64,000 nucleotides of DNA. Origin: an uncultured Eubacteriales bacterium. Its GTDB lineage: Bacteria > Bacillota > Clostridia > Oscillospirales > Oscillospiraceae. Where the stretch lies: the NCBI GenBank assembly GCA_900319635.1, contig ONPF01000005.1, positions 38,452 through 102,451 on the forward strand, read 5' to 3'. The translations under genes and the position numbers were made by a program. Each line of letters opens with the position of its first letter. Position 1 is the stretch's first letter. Positions 28,829 through 37,324 of the stretch are shown here, piece by piece. The notes below the pieces were generated by a model. It was not told where the DNA came from, ran no database searches, and saw nothing but the letters and a program-made list of their open reading frames with translations.

Positions 28829-30106
28829 TCACGCCCAGATCAGCCAGATCACCAGCGCGCCGGAGACGGCGGCGATCAGCGTGAAGGGGATGCCGATGCG
28901 GATGAAGTCCCGGGTGGAGACCTTGTAGCCCTCCTTCTGCAGGATGCCGATGCCCGCGATGTTGGCGGAGGCGCCCACGGGGGTGATGTTGCCGCCCAGG
29001 GTGGCGCCGATCAGCAGGCCGAAGGAGAGAAGGTAGGGGGTATCCAGGCCGATCTTCTCCGAGATGGCCAGCACCACCGGCAGCATGGTGGCCACATAGG
29101 GGATGTTGTCCACAAAGGCGCTGATGGCCACGGAGGCCGCCACGATGATGACGTAGGTGAGGAGCACCGAGCCGCCGCCCAGCTTTACAAAGAGCTCCGC
29201 GATGGCGGCGATGACGCCGGCCTCGGTGATGCCCTGGATGACCAGGAAGAGTCCGGCCAGCAGAATGAGGGTCTTGTAGTCCACAGCCTTCAGCACGTCC
29301 AGCACCAGCTTGCCGTTCCGCTGCCGGATCAGCTCGTAGACGATGCCCACAAGCGCCACGCCGCAGCAGATCATGCCGTTGGTGAGCTCCGGCCGGTTTT
29401 CAAACTGGGAGGCGAGAATCAGAAGCAGCACCGTGCCCAGCATGAGGAAGGTGGGCACATAGTCCTTCACCTGGGCGGTGACCTCCTCGTGCACCTTGTC
29501 CTTCTCCCTGCGGAAGAGCCAGAGAAGCACCGGCACCGTCAAAAGCGCGCCCACCTCCACGGCCAAGGCGATGCCCGGACGGCCGTGGAACCAGAAGAAG
29601 TCGTTGAAGCTCATGTCCACCGCGCCGGCCAGCAGGATGGAGGTGGTGTCGCCCACCAGGGTGGCGGCGCCCTGCAGGTTCGAGGACACGGCGATGGCGA
29701 TGATCACCGGCACGGGGTTGGTCTTCAGCTTCTTCGCCACCGCAAGCCCCACCGGCGCCACCATCAGCACCGTGGCCACATTGTCCACAAAGGCGGAGAT
29801 GATGCCGGAAAACAGGCTCAGCGCCACTACGGCCCACTGGACGTTGGGCACCTTCTGCAGCAGCTTTTCCGCCATGCGGGCGGGCATGTTGCTCTGAATG
29901 AAGAGTTCCACCGTGGCCATGGTGCCCGCCAGCATCATCAGCACGTTCCAGTTGATGGCGCCCGCCACCTTATCCAGGGGCAGGATGCCCAGCACCAGGA
30001 ACAGCACCGCCGTCACCGGGGCGATGATCCAGCGCCAGTCGGAGAAGACCAGCAGCAGCATATACATGACGCCGAAGAGGATCAGCGCCAGAGTCATCGG
30101 ATCCAT
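28829..30106 (-). CDS. Ion transporter of the ArsB/NhaD/SLC13 (citrate transporter) superfamily
   Basis: A 425-residue protein with about 11-12 membrane segments in two inverted halves. Each half has the superfamily motif: SAFVDNVATVLMVAP and SAFVDNIPYVATMLP; GDTTSILLAG and GGNITPVGASANI are the paired substrate-site hairpins. The transported ion (organic anion, arsenite or Na+/H+) cannot be decided. The ATG at 30106 is preceded by TTGGAGG. A terminator-like hairpin lies just before that ribosome site, suggesting attenuation. Confidence 0.9.
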   Translation of the reverse strand: MDPMTLALILFGVMYMLLLVFSDWRWIIAPVTAVLFLVLGILPLDKVAGAINWNVLMMLAGTMATVELFIQSNMPARMAEKLLQKVPNVQWAVVALSLFSGIISAFVDNVATVLMVAPVGLAVAKKLKTNPVPVIIAIAVSSNLQGAATLVGDTTSILLAGAVDMSFNDFFWFHGRPGIALAVEVGALLTVPVLLWLFRREKDKVHEEVTAQVKDYVPTFLMLGTVLLLILASQFENRPELTNGMICCGVALVGIVYELIRQRNGKLVLDVLKAVDYKTLILLAGLFLVIQGITEAGVIAAIAELFVKLGGGSVLLTYVIIVAASVAISAFVDNIPYVATMLPVVLAISEKIGLDTPYLLSFGLLIGATLGGNITPVGASANIAGIGILQKEGYKVSTRDFIRIGIPFTLIAAVSGALVIWLIWA

Positions 30107-30117
30107 AGAAAAAACCT

Positions 30118-30151
30118 CCAAAAAAAACAGGTGCAGCCCTCGCTGCACCTG
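30118..30151 (-). promoter_or_regulatory. Attenuator-like hairpin before the transporter
   Basis: On the minus strand CAGGTGCAGC and GCTGCACCTG form a stem followed by TTTTTTTTGGAGG, so an eight-T run directly abuts the Shine-Dalgarno site of the transporter. This is the form of a conditional terminator in a ~150-base leader. The regulator or ligand is unknown. Confidence 0.6.
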
Positions 30152-30348
30152 TAAAAACGCATAGCATCCCCATGTACAACAGCGACTGTCATACATGAGT
30201 CTCACAATTTCAAGAAAAACCGGGCGGTTTTGCCGCCGTGATGACGATTTTCCTGCGCCTTGGCGCCTGTTACTCCCTCATGGCGCGGGTATTGTATCAC
30301 AGCGCGGCGGCGAATGTCAACGCTTTTTGCGCGGGGCTTGCCCGCCGT

Positions 30349-30437
30349 CTCCGTAGGGACGAGCATCGCTCGTCCGCCGAAGCTGCGCCCGTGCCCGACA
30401 AACGGACGAGCAATGCTCGTCCCTACGGCTCGGCCTC
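30349..30437. repeat. GTAGGGAC palindromes around 30.4 kb
   Basis: GTAGGGACGAGCATCGCTCG and, inverted, GACGAGCAATGCTCGTCCCT flank a short spacer. A CTCCCCTTTCAGGGGAG module follows at about 30508-30562, directly before the SpoU gene. Confidence 0.8.
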
Positions 30438-30572
30438 CCGCAGGGGTGCGTTTCTTCTTGCGTCTGGACAAGGAAACCGCTATAATGAAAGAAAAACGCA
30501 GGAAAGGAAGACCCCTCAGCCCGGCAGCCAGCCGGGCAGCTCCCCTTTCAGGGGAGCCGGGACGGAAAGAAC

Positions 30573-31403
30573 ATGCCGAACATCATCGAAATCACGGATT
30601 TTGGCGCCCCGGAGCTGGACGTGTACGCCCGGCTCACGGAAAACCAGCTGGTGAACCGGGCGGACCCGGCAAACGGCCTCTTCATCGCCGAGAGCCCCAA
30701 TGTGATCCTGCGGGCCCTGGACGGGGGCTGGGAGCCGGTGTCGCTCTTGATGGAGCGCAAGCACATCGAGGGCCAGGCCCGGGAGGTGGTGGAGCGCTGC
30801 GGGGACATTCCCCTCTACACCGCGCCGCTGCCGGTGCTGACCCAGCTCACCGGCTTTCCCCTGACCCGGGGGGTGCTCTGCGCCATGCGCCGCCGTCCCA
30901 TGCCGGGAGCGGAGGAGATCTGCCGGAGCGCCCGGCGCGTCGCCGTGCTGGAGAACATCATGAACCCCACGAACCTGGGGGCCATCTTCCGCTCCGCCGC
31001 GGCGCTGGGCATGGACGCGGTGCTGCTGACCCCCGCCTGCTGCGACCCCCTGTACCGCCGCTCCGTGCGCGTCAGCATGGGGACGGTGTTCCAGGTGCCC
31101 TGGGCCTACCTGGGCGACAATGGGAACGACTGGCCGGAGCCGGGGATGAGCCGCCTGCGCGCCTGGGGCTTTCGCACGGCGGCCATGGCCCTGCGGGAGG
31201 ACTCCGTCTCCGTGGACGATCCCGCCCTCATGGCGGAGGAGAAGCTGGCTGTCGTCCTGGGCACCGAGGGGGACGGCCTGGGCAACGCCACCATTGCCGA
31301 CTGCGATTACACCGTGCGCATCCCCATGAGCCACGGGGTGGACTCCCTGAACGTGGCGGCGGCCAGCGCCGTGGCCTTCTGGCAGCTGGGGAGGCGGCCA
31401 TGA
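30573..31403 (+). CDS. TrmH/SpoU family RNA 2'-O-methyltransferase
   Basis: A 276-residue SPOUT enzyme: motif 1 ENIMNPTNLGAIFRSA, motif 2 VLGTEGDGLGN and motif 3 HGVDSLNVAAASAVAFW form the trefoil-knot SAM site. It methylates ribose in rRNA or tRNA; the target nucleotide is not predictable. The N-terminal ~90 residues form a substrate-binding domain. The stop overlaps the next gene by four bases. A repeat immediately precedes a weak ribosome site (GACGGAAAG). Confidence 0.92.
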   Translation: MPNIIEITDFGAPELDVYARLTENQLVNRADPANGLFIAESPNVILRALDGGWEPVSLLMERKHIEGQAREVVERCGDIPLYTAPLPVLTQLTGFPLTRGVLCAMRRRPMPGAEEICRSARRVAVLENIMNPTNLGAIFRSAAALGMDAVLLTPACCDPLYRRSVRVSMGTVFQVPWAYLGDNGNDWPEPGMSRLRAWGFRTAAMALREDSVSVDDPALMAEEKLAVVLGTEGDGLGNATIADCDYTVRIPMSHGVDSLNVAAASAVAFWQLGRRP

Positions 31404-32233
31404 GCGTCTGGATGCCGGAATTTTACCCGGCCTTCCGCTGCAGGGCGGGGGCGTGCCGGCACAGCTGCTGCCGGGGCTGGGAGATCGACGTGGACGATAC
31501 GAGCGCCCGGCGCTATCAGGAGACGCCCGGTGCGCTGGGCGACGCCCTCCGCGCCGCGCTCTTCGCGGATGACGGGGGCTGGCACTTCCGCCTGGACGGG
31601 GAGGCGCGCTGCCCCCTGCTGCAGCCCGACGGGCTCTGCCGCCTGATCCGGGAGGCGGGGGAGGAGGACCTCTGCGACATCTGCGCCCTGCACCCGCGGT
31701 TTTTCCAGGAGATCGGGGAGGACGAGCTCTGGGGGCTGGGGCTCAGCTGCGAGGCGGCGGCGGAGCTGCTGCTGGAGCGGGAGGAGCTGCGCTTTCTCTG
31801 TGACGAGACCGGGGAGCGGGAGACGCTGCCGGGACTGCTGGGGCGGCTGGGGCTTTCTGTGCCGCCCGGGCTGCTGCGCTACGCGCCCCGGCTGGACGAG
31901 GCGCGGCGGCGGAAGCTGATGACCCGCTTTGCCGCCACCGAGCCCATCGACGACCAGTGGCCGCGGGAGCTGGAGGCCCTTGCCGCCGCGCCGCTGCCCG
32001 AGCGGGTGGAGGCCGGGGCGTATCAGCGGGTGTACGAGTACCTGCTCTTCCGGCAGATCGAGCGGCTGGAGGACTTCGGCGCCGCGGCGCTGGCGGACTA
32101 TGCCGGGGCCATGACGGATCTGCTGGCGCTCTGGGACGCCCAGGCGCCGGACACGGCGGGGCACCTCCGCCGCCTCTCGGAGCAGATCGAATACAGCACG
32201 GAGAACGTGGAGCGGATAGTTTTTAGTTTTTAG
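31400..32233 (+). CDS. FliB-like (flagellin lysine-N-methylase family) cysteine-rich protein
   Basis: The N-terminus CRAGACRHSCCRGW and the later CPLLQPDGLCRLI and LCDICALHPRFF segments give the Cys-cluster layout of the FliB/YkgJ family, which suggests a bound iron-sulfur or zinc centre. Named after flagellin lysine methylation in Salmonella, but no flagellar genes are in this window, and such proteins are common in non-motile Firmicutes, so the substrate is unknown. It is translationally coupled to the SpoU methyltransferase. 277 residues. Confidence 0.8.
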   Translation: MSVWMPEFYPAFRCRAGACRHSCCRGWEIDVDDTSARRYQETPGALGDALRAALFADDGGWHFRLDGEARCPLLQPDGLCRLIREAGEEDLCDICALHPRFFQEIGEDELWGLGLSCEAAAELLLEREELRFLCDETGERETLPGLLGRLGLSVPPGLLRYAPRLDEARRRKLMTRFAATEPIDDQWPRELEALAAAPLPERVEAGAYQRVYEYLLFRQIERLEDFGAAALADYAGAMTDLLALWDAQAPDTAGHLRRLSEQIEYSTENVERIVFSF

Positions 32234-32431
32234 AAGACGGGGGATGCGGAGGCGTTTTGAGATTTGAGTTTTGCGTTTTGTGATTTGAAGAGACGGGGGA
32301 CGGGGAGCGTAGGGGCGGCCTTTGGCCGCCCGACATTTTTACCCGGCGCCTCGCAGGGGCGATAGCCGAAGCGCCCGCGGACACGCGCGATCATCCGGCC
32401 TTGCGGGATGCAAGGATCGAAACCAGAAGGC
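32234..32431. other. Intergenic stretch with AAACTG-like and GTAGGGG repeats
   Basis: It holds TTTTGAGATTTGAGTTTTGC-like low-complexity repeats (32250-32290) and one palindrome GTAGGGGCGGCCTTTGGCCG (from 32309). Nothing else is supported. Confidence 0.6.
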
Positions 32432-32461
32432 AAAAAAGGAGCGAGGGGTTTCCCTCGCTCC
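32432..32461 (-). terminator. Terminator of the second PH/SHOCT gene
   Basis: On the minus strand GGAGCGAGGG and CCCTCGCTCC form a stem followed by TTTTTT. Confidence 0.9.
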
Positions 32462-32485
32462 GCTGTTATCCCGGTATTCCGTTTT

Positions 32486-33142
32486 TCACAGCCCCAGAAG
32501 CTGCTTCTTCTTGGCGTCGAACTCCTCCTGGGTGATGACGCCGCTGTCCAGCAGCTCCTTGTACTCTTTCAGCTCCTGCGCGGCGGTTCTGGCCGGCGCG
32601 GGCGCGGCTTCCTGCGCGGGCGCAGGGGCGGGCTTGCTCTGCCGCTTCATAAGGAGCTCGGTGATAGCCTGATGCACCTCGTTCTGGTTCTCGATCCCCT
32701 GAAACTTGATCCTTCCCGAAGAGGTGGCAACCGATACGCCTTTGAAGGAGCTTGTCCCAACGGCCGAGATTTCATCAACAGGCAGGTCAACCTTGTGTCC
32801 AAAAGAGGAGATGCCCATCACACGTTTATCCGTAACGGTGATGGAGATTTTTGAAAACGCAATGGCTGTGATGATTCCGGGAATGAGAAGGAGCAGACCG
32901 ATATCCATCAGCGCAGCAATGGCGCAGCCGAAGTCCTCCACGCGTCCGAACCAGAACATCAGCTCGAAGATCGAATTATGACCATAATGCTCCCCAGAAT
33001 AATATGCAATCCCGTATCTGCATTGGCCCAAATTCATCACATACGCGAGCACACAGATGAGAAGCAGGCCGACAGCAATTAACAAAAGCCTCAGTCTTGC
33101 AGCCCTTGACGGCTTCCCTACTACGATTGTTTTTTCTTCCAT
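32486..33142 (-). CDS. Membrane protein with bacterial PH-like domain and SHOCT domain (paralogue)
   Basis: It has the same architecture and length as the protein at 19815: two membrane segments, ISITVTDKRVMG bPH start, Ala/Pro linker and the C-terminal ELLDSGVITQEEF SHOCT motif. The C-terminal third is nearly identical, the membrane part diverged. The 5' leader also contains the same kind of hairpin with T-run. This points to duplication of the whole transcription unit. Start ATG at 33142 follows GAGAGGGTATGGGG. Confidence 0.85.
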   Translation of the reverse strand: MEEKTIVVGKPSRAARLRLLLIAVGLLLICVLAYVMNLGQCRYGIAYYSGEHYGHNSIFELMFWFGRVEDFGCAIAALMDIGLLLLIPGIITAIAFSKISITVTDKRVMGISSFGHKVDLPVDEISAVGTSSFKGVSVATSSGRIKFQGIENQNEVHQAITELLMKRQSKPAPAPAQEAAPAPARTAAQELKEYKELLDSGVITQEEFDAKKKQLLGL

Positions 33143-33198
33143 TTCCCCATACCCTCTCTTTCATTTTATTTTCCCGCGCCTTCTTCGGAAAATAAAAA

Positions 33199-33225
33199 GT
33201 GCGCGGCCTCACCGAAGCCGCGCAC
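33199..33225 (-). promoter_or_regulatory. Leader hairpin of the second PH/SHOCT gene
   Basis: GTGCGCGGC pairs with GCCGCGCAC and is followed on the minus strand by TTTTTATTTT, 55 bases before the start codon. It is preceded by TGTGCGTTTTTC, as in the paralogue leader at 19717. Confidence 0.6.
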
Positions 33226-33569
33226 GAAAAACGCACAACCCCGATGCTGCCACACATACGATTCCCTGCCCCCTATGAGAGTGCATGAAATGGAGAGTGC
33301 ATTTTTACCGTTGGTAAGGATGCACCCGCACAGGGAGAAAACTGCGGGAAACCGCAGCTTCGATATTCGTATGTGTGGCAGGCTCATTGTAGCATGAGAA
33401 GAGGAAGAATGCAATCGCTTCTCCGCCGGAAAACGAAAAAACCGCGCAGGAGGGGGCGTTTATCCGCTCCGCGGGGACCACATCCGGCCCCTGCGTGCAA
33501 GCTCCGCGACTGGGGAGAAGACCGCCTGTGGCCGCTGGGCTTGTCAACGATCTGGAGGAATGCCTGCAT

Positions 33570-33700
33570 TCCGTATCCCCCCGCCCCAGTGTGCGCACTG
33601 GGGCACCCCCCTTTAGGCAAGGGGGGCTATGCGGAATCGCAGTATCCCGCCCCAGTGTGCGCACTGGGGCACCCCCCCCTTTGGGCAAGGAGGGCATGGG
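33570..33700. repeat. Duplicated CCAGTGTGCGCACTGG / CCCCCCTTTAGGCAAGG module
   Basis: Two tandem copies of about 64 bp, each with a perfect palindrome CCCAGTGTGCGCACTGGG followed by CACCCCCCTTT(A/G)GGCAAGG. The ~640-base gap 33143-33783 otherwise holds only the leader of the PH/SHOCT gene and a small CTGCGGGAAACCGCAG hairpin. Confidence 0.8.
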
Positions 33701-33783
33701 CGGGGACGGACATTCCCTCTCCGTGCCGAACCCGAAATCCCGCGAGCCTCTGTCCCTCTCGTCCTCTCAAAACGCAAAACTGC

Positions 33784-33894
33784 CTACGCGGCGTCCTCCG
33801 CCATGGCCTCATAGTAGTCCGCCTCGGAGGCGAAGAGACGGTACTGCCCGTCCACCAGCCCGTAATAGCCGCTTGCTGTAAAATAACCTCGCAT
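33784..33894 (-). CDS. Small conserved-looking protein, 36 aa
   Basis: A 36-codon frame starts MRGYFTASGYYGLVDG, continues with FASEADYYE and ends in EDAA, preceded by AAAGGGAG at seven bases. Aromatic-rich short proteins with the pattern GYYG-VDG-YxLFASEADYYE are, to my recollection, widespread in gut Firmicutes genomes, but I know no function. It lies divergent from the WYL regulator, with 150 bases between the starts. Confidence 0.6.
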   Translation of the reverse strand: MRGYFTASGYYGLVDGQYRLFASEADYYEAMAEDAA

Positions 33895-33996
33895 GAGAGC
33901 ACTCCCTTTCGTTTCTTTCTGCCTTTCTGCCCTCATTCTACCGGGTGAGCTGTCCCATAAACCGGACTTTCAATTTTGAATTTCCTCTTTTCTTTG

Positions 33997-34016
33997 TCAC
34001 ACTGTTGTGATATAGT
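33997..34016 (+). promoter_or_regulatory. Inverted repeat TCACA-N4-TGTGA abutting a -10-like TATAGT
   Basis: The perfect inverted repeat spans 33997-34010 and is followed directly by TATAGT. It could be an operator for the WYL regulator encoded 30 bases downstream; no good -35 is seen. Confidence 0.4.
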
Positions 34017-34046
34017 AAAGGCAGGAGAACAAAAGGAGGGAGCCCC

Positions 34047-35033
34047 ATGCCGAAATCGCCCAACCAGAAGCTCAAGCTGCCGGTGCTGCTGCGCTTTCTG
34101 CAGCGCCAGAGCGACGAGAAGCACCCCGTCACGGTGCAGCAGATGATCGAGGAGCTGGCCCGCTTTGACATCAGCGCCGAGCGCAAGAGCCTCTACGACG
34201 ATCTGGAGGCCCTGCGGGCCTTCGGGGCGGACATCGTCTCCCTCCGGGGCAAGAACCCGGGCTATTACCTGGGGCAGCGGGACTTTGAGCTGGCGGAGCT
34301 GAAGCTGCTGGTGGACAGCATCCAGTCCTCCAAATTCGTCACCCAGCGCAAGACCCTGGCTCTGATCCGCAAGCTGGAGGGGCTCTGCAGCGTCCACGAC
34401 GCCCAGCTTCTGGAGCGGCAGGTCTACGTCCGCGGCCGGGTCAAGAGCATGAACGAGAGCGTCTACTACAACGTGGACGCCGTGTCCGACGCCATCAGCC
34501 GGGATCGGATGATCCGCTTCCGCTACTTTGAGTTCACCGTCTCGGGCGAGCGGCGCTACCGCCGGGGCGGGGCAGGCTACCAGCTCAGCCCCTACGCCCT
34601 GATCTGGGACGATGAGAACTACTACCTGCTGGCCTGGGACGGGGAAGAGGAGCGCTTCAAGCACTTCCGGGTGGACAAGATGAGCCACATCACCGCCCTG
34701 GAGAGCCCCCGGCAGGGGCAGGAGGCCTTTCGGGCGCTGGACATGTCCGGCTATTCCCGGCGGGTCTTCGGCATGTTCGCCGGGGAGAGCCTGCCGGTGC
34801 GGATGCGCTTTGCCGCCCATCTGGCCGGCGCGGTGCTGGATCGCTTCGGCAAGGAGACCATGCTGATCCCCGAGGGGGAGGAGCGCTTCACCCTCACCGC
34901 CCAGGTGGTGCCAAGCCCCCAGTTTTACGCCTGGGTCTTCGGCTTCGGCACCGAGGCGGAGATCCTCTCGCCCCCCCGGGTGCGGGAAGAGGCGGGGCGG
35001 CTGGCCGGGGAGATCGCGGGGCTGTACCGCTAA
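34047..35033 (+). CDS. WYL-domain transcriptional regulator
   Basis: A 328-residue protein with an N-terminal winged-helix (VTVQQMIEELARFDI, then RKSLYDDLEALRAFG) and a central WYL domain (RMIRFRYFEF, GYQLSPYALIWDDENYYLLA), plus the C-terminal WCX region. WYL proteins bind DNA and sense nucleic-acid or nucleotide ligands; several control defence and stress loci. It lies just upstream of the vWA-kinase array on the same strand, with a separate promoter in between, so it is a candidate local regulator. AAAAGGAGGGAG precedes the ATG. Confidence 0.92.
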   Translation: MPKSPNQKLKLPVLLRFLQRQSDEKHPVTVQQMIEELARFDISAERKSLYDDLEALRAFGADIVSLRGKNPGYYLGQRDFELAELKLLVDSIQSSKFVTQRKTLALIRKLEGLCSVHDAQLLERQVYVRGRVKSMNESVYYNVDAVSDAISRDRMIRFRYFEFTVSGERRYRRGGAGYQLSPYALIWDDENYYLLAWDGEEERFKHFRVDKMSHITALESPRQGQEAFRALDMSGYSRRVFGMFAGESLPVRMRFAAHLAGAVLDRFGKETMLIPEGEERFTLTAQVVPSPQFYAWVFGFGTEAEILSPPRVREEAGRLAGEIAGLYR

Positions 35034-35144
35034 AAAAATTTGAACCTTCCCACAGGGCGGGCCAAGCCGGTTTTCTCAGGAATTGCAAGGCTTTTCGGCA
35101 CTTTTTGCGGCGGCGGGGGGACATGGAAAAATTGGCCTTTCCCC

Positions 35145-35173
35145 TTGCAATGCAGGGTGGGATACGATAAAAT
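35145..35173 (+). promoter_or_regulatory. Promoter of the vWA-kinase array
   Basis: TTGCAA (35145-35150), 17 bases, TAAAAT (35168-35173). A short palindrome TGTCGGCAGCCGACA lies in the leader at about 35183-35197. Confidence 0.6.
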
Positions 35174-35221
35174 ATAAAATAATGTCGGCAGCCGACAGAC
35201 ATGAGAGAGGAGAGCATAAAG

Positions 35222-35908
35222 ATGGGAAGCAATTTTGGAGCAAAGTATAACGTGGATATCTGCATGTGCATCGACGCTACCGGCAGCATGGGCCCGCTGC
35301 TGGATCTGGTGAAGAGCAATGCGCTGAGCTTTTACGACGACCTGAAGGCCCGCATGGCCGAAAAGGACAAGCATGTGGACGAGCTGCGGGTGCGGGTGAT
35401 CGCCTTCCGGGACTACCTGGCCGACGGGATGGAGGCCATGCTGGCCTCTCCCTTCTTCTCGCTGCCGGAGCAGTCGGCGGAGTTTGAGGCGCTGGTGCGG
35501 GGCATCCAGCCCCGGGGCGGCGGAGACGACCCGGAGGACAGCCTGGAGGCCCTGGGCTACGCCATCAAGTCCAAGTGGACCCAGGGCGGCGACAAGCGCC
35601 GGCATGTGATCGTGCTGTGGACGGACGACGTGCCCCACGAGCTGGGCTTCGGCAAAGCCGCCCCCAACTATCCCACCAAGATGGCCAAGAGCTTTGACGA
35701 GCTCACCGAGTGGTGGGGCGCCGCCGGCGAGGGCGGCGTCATGAACGCCGACTCCAAGCGCCTCTTGATCTACGCGCCCAACAAGGGCTACTGGAACGAC
35801 ATCATGGGCATCTGGGACAATACCCTGCTCTTCCCCTCCGAGGCGGGCAAGGGCCTGGAGGAGACCACCTATTCCGCGATCCTTGACGCCATCGCCGGCA
35901 GCATTTAA
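35222..35908 (+). CDS. von Willebrand factor A domain protein
   Basis: A soluble 228-residue vWA domain. The MIDAS metal site begins IDATGSMG (DxTGS form) and continues with the TDDVPH segment. No signal peptide or membrane helix is present, so it is cytoplasmic. vWA proteins of this kind often serve as scaffolds next to kinases and phosphatases, as in Ter-type clusters. It is the first gene of the array, 23 bases before the kinase. The ATG at 35222 with GAGGAGAG nine bases upstream is preferred to one at 35201. Confidence 0.88.
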   Translation: MGSNFGAKYNVDICMCIDATGSMGPLLDLVKSNALSFYDDLKARMAEKDKHVDELRVRVIAFRDYLADGMEAMLASPFFSLPEQSAEFEALVRGIQPRGGGDDPEDSLEALGYAIKSKWTQGGDKRRHVIVLWTDDVPHELGFGKAAPNYPTKMAKSFDELTEWWGAAGEGGVMNADSKRLLIYAPNKGYWNDIMGIWDNTLLFPSEAGKGLEETTYSAILDAIAGSI

Positions 35909-35931
35909 GGGCGAAAGGGGTCGGAAACACA

Positions 35932-36840
35932 ATGAGTACCCTCATCAACGGCTACCGTCTCACCAAGGAGCTGAACACGGAAAACGCCGGGATGTGCCAG
36001 TGGGGCTTTGCGGTGAAAAACGGGCACGAGTACTTCATCAAGCAGTTTCTCAAGCCCAAATACCCCGACGACAACGGCCGCCTCTCCCCCGCGCTGGTGG
36101 AGAAGATGCGCGCCGCCGCCACCGCAAGCTTCCTCAAGCGCAAGGAGTTCTATGACCGGCTGCGGGAGTGCCGCACCGGCAACAATGTGGTGGTGGAGGA
36201 ATATTTTCGCTGCGGGAACTTCTATTATGCAGTGTCGGATCGGATCCACGGCCCCTACCTGAGCGTGGAGCAGATCGCCGCCCTGCCGGAGGAGAAAAAG
36301 CGGGTGCTGATCCGGGCGATCCTCTTTAACGTGATGCAGTTTCACGACAAGGGCATCGTCCACTCGGATCTGAAGCCGGACAATATCATGGTGCGGCGCA
36401 CCGCCGAGGGCTACTGCACCGCCAAGATCATCGACTTTGACGCCGGCTTTTTCAGCGACGATCCCCCCGGGGAGATCACCGGCGACCAGGTCTACTTCTC
36501 GCCGGAGGCCCTGCTGCACAACATGGGCAGACCCGTGGCCGTCACCGAAAAGGCGGACATCTTCGCCCTGGGGCTGCTGTTCCACCAGTACTGGTGCGGC
36601 ACGCTCCCCGGCTTTGACCGGGAGGAGCACCGCTACGCCAACGAGGCCCTGCTGGAGGGGGACAGCCTGCTGCTGAACATCCCGGCGCTGCCGGGAGACG
36701 TGCGGGCGCTGCTGGACAGGATGCTGGCCCTGGATCCGGCGGAGCGCCCCTCCGCCCGCCAGGCCTGGGAGAGCCTCTCCGGCGAAACCATCAAGATCCT
36801 GAACACCCAGTTTTACGCCCTGAGCGACGACGATCTGTAA
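35932..36840 (+). CDS. Serine/threonine protein kinase with DFD motif and C-terminal DDDL tag
   Basis: The 302-residue kinase has an ATP-anchoring Lys in YFIKQF, the catalytic loop HSDLKPDN, a DFD in place of DFG, and an activation-segment end YFSPEAL followed by DIFALGLLF. The glycine loop is degenerate. It is soluble, with no transmembrane or sensor domain. Its last residues read FYALSDDDL; closely similar endings occur on three zinc-ribbon membrane proteins downstream. Substrates are not shown but the PP2C phosphatase in the same array and the tagged neighbours are obvious candidates. Confidence 0.9.
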   Translation: MSTLINGYRLTKELNTENAGMCQWGFAVKNGHEYFIKQFLKPKYPDDNGRLSPALVEKMRAAATASFLKRKEFYDRLRECRTGNNVVVEEYFRCGNFYYAVSDRIHGPYLSVEQIAALPEEKKRVLIRAILFNVMQFHDKGIVHSDLKPDNIMVRRTAEGYCTAKIIDFDAGFFSDDPPGEITGDQVYFSPEALLHNMGRPVAVTEKADIFALGLLFHQYWCGTLPGFDREEHRYANEALLEGDSLLLNIPALPGDVRALLDRMLALDPAERPSARQAWESLSGETIKILNTQFYALSDDDL

Positions 36841-36858
36841 GAAAGGAAGGCAGAGGAC

Positions 36859-37311
36859 ATGATGCATCCCTTGCTGACAAGCAGCGCGGCGGACGGGCAG
36901 ACCATCGGCGTCGTACTGCTGGTGGGCGCCGCCCTGGGGATCCTGATCATCCTGGCGATCGCGCTCTTTTCGCACACGAAAAAGAGCCCCGGGAAAGGCC
37001 GCGCCGCGCCGCCTCCCGCCGGGAAGGCGAAGGAGCCGGGGAAACCCGCGCCGGGGAAGCCCGAGGCGAAAAAGCCCGTGCCGGAAAAGGGCGCGGCGAA
37101 AAAGCCCGTGCTGCTGGGCTCCCTTGCCCCGGAGGAGCAGAAGAGCGCGGCTGAGCCCCGCAGAGAGCCGATCCGGGAGAGAAAGGACGACACGAGCATC
37201 GACAAGGGCTACGCGGCGCAGCACGGCATGTGGGTCTGCGGCTACTGCGAGGTGCTCAATGACAACACGCTGAACATCTGCCAGGCCTGCGGCCAGCCCC
37301 GCAGCCGGTGA
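36859..37311 (+). CDS. Single-pass membrane protein with RanBP2-type zinc finger
   Basis: Residues ~16-38 form one membrane helix (VVLLVGAALGILIILAIALF). A long Lys/Pro/Ala linker follows, then at the C-terminus a perfect RanBP2-type finger: W-x-C-x2-C-x3-N-x6-C-x2-C in WVCGYCEVLNDNTLNICQAC. The finger would face the cytoplasm given the basic stretch after the helix. RanBP2 fingers bind proteins or single-stranded RNA; the partner here is unknown. 150 residues, tightly placed between kinase and the next zinc-ribbon gene. Confidence 0.8.
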   Translation: MMHPLLTSSAADGQTIGVVLLVGAALGILIILAIALFSHTKKSPGKGRAAPPPAGKAKEPGKPAPGKPEAKKPVPEKGAAKKPVLLGSLAPEEQKSAAEPRREPIRERKDDTSIDKGYAAQHGMWVCGYCEVLNDNTLNICQACGQPRSR

Positions 37312-37324
37312 AAGGAGCAGGATC

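Noticed and set aside
30106-30205. Cys-rich leader peptide (start near 30205) before the transporter
   Set aside because: The frame runs into the transporter without a stop and has no clear ribosome site, so it is more simply a non-coding leader.
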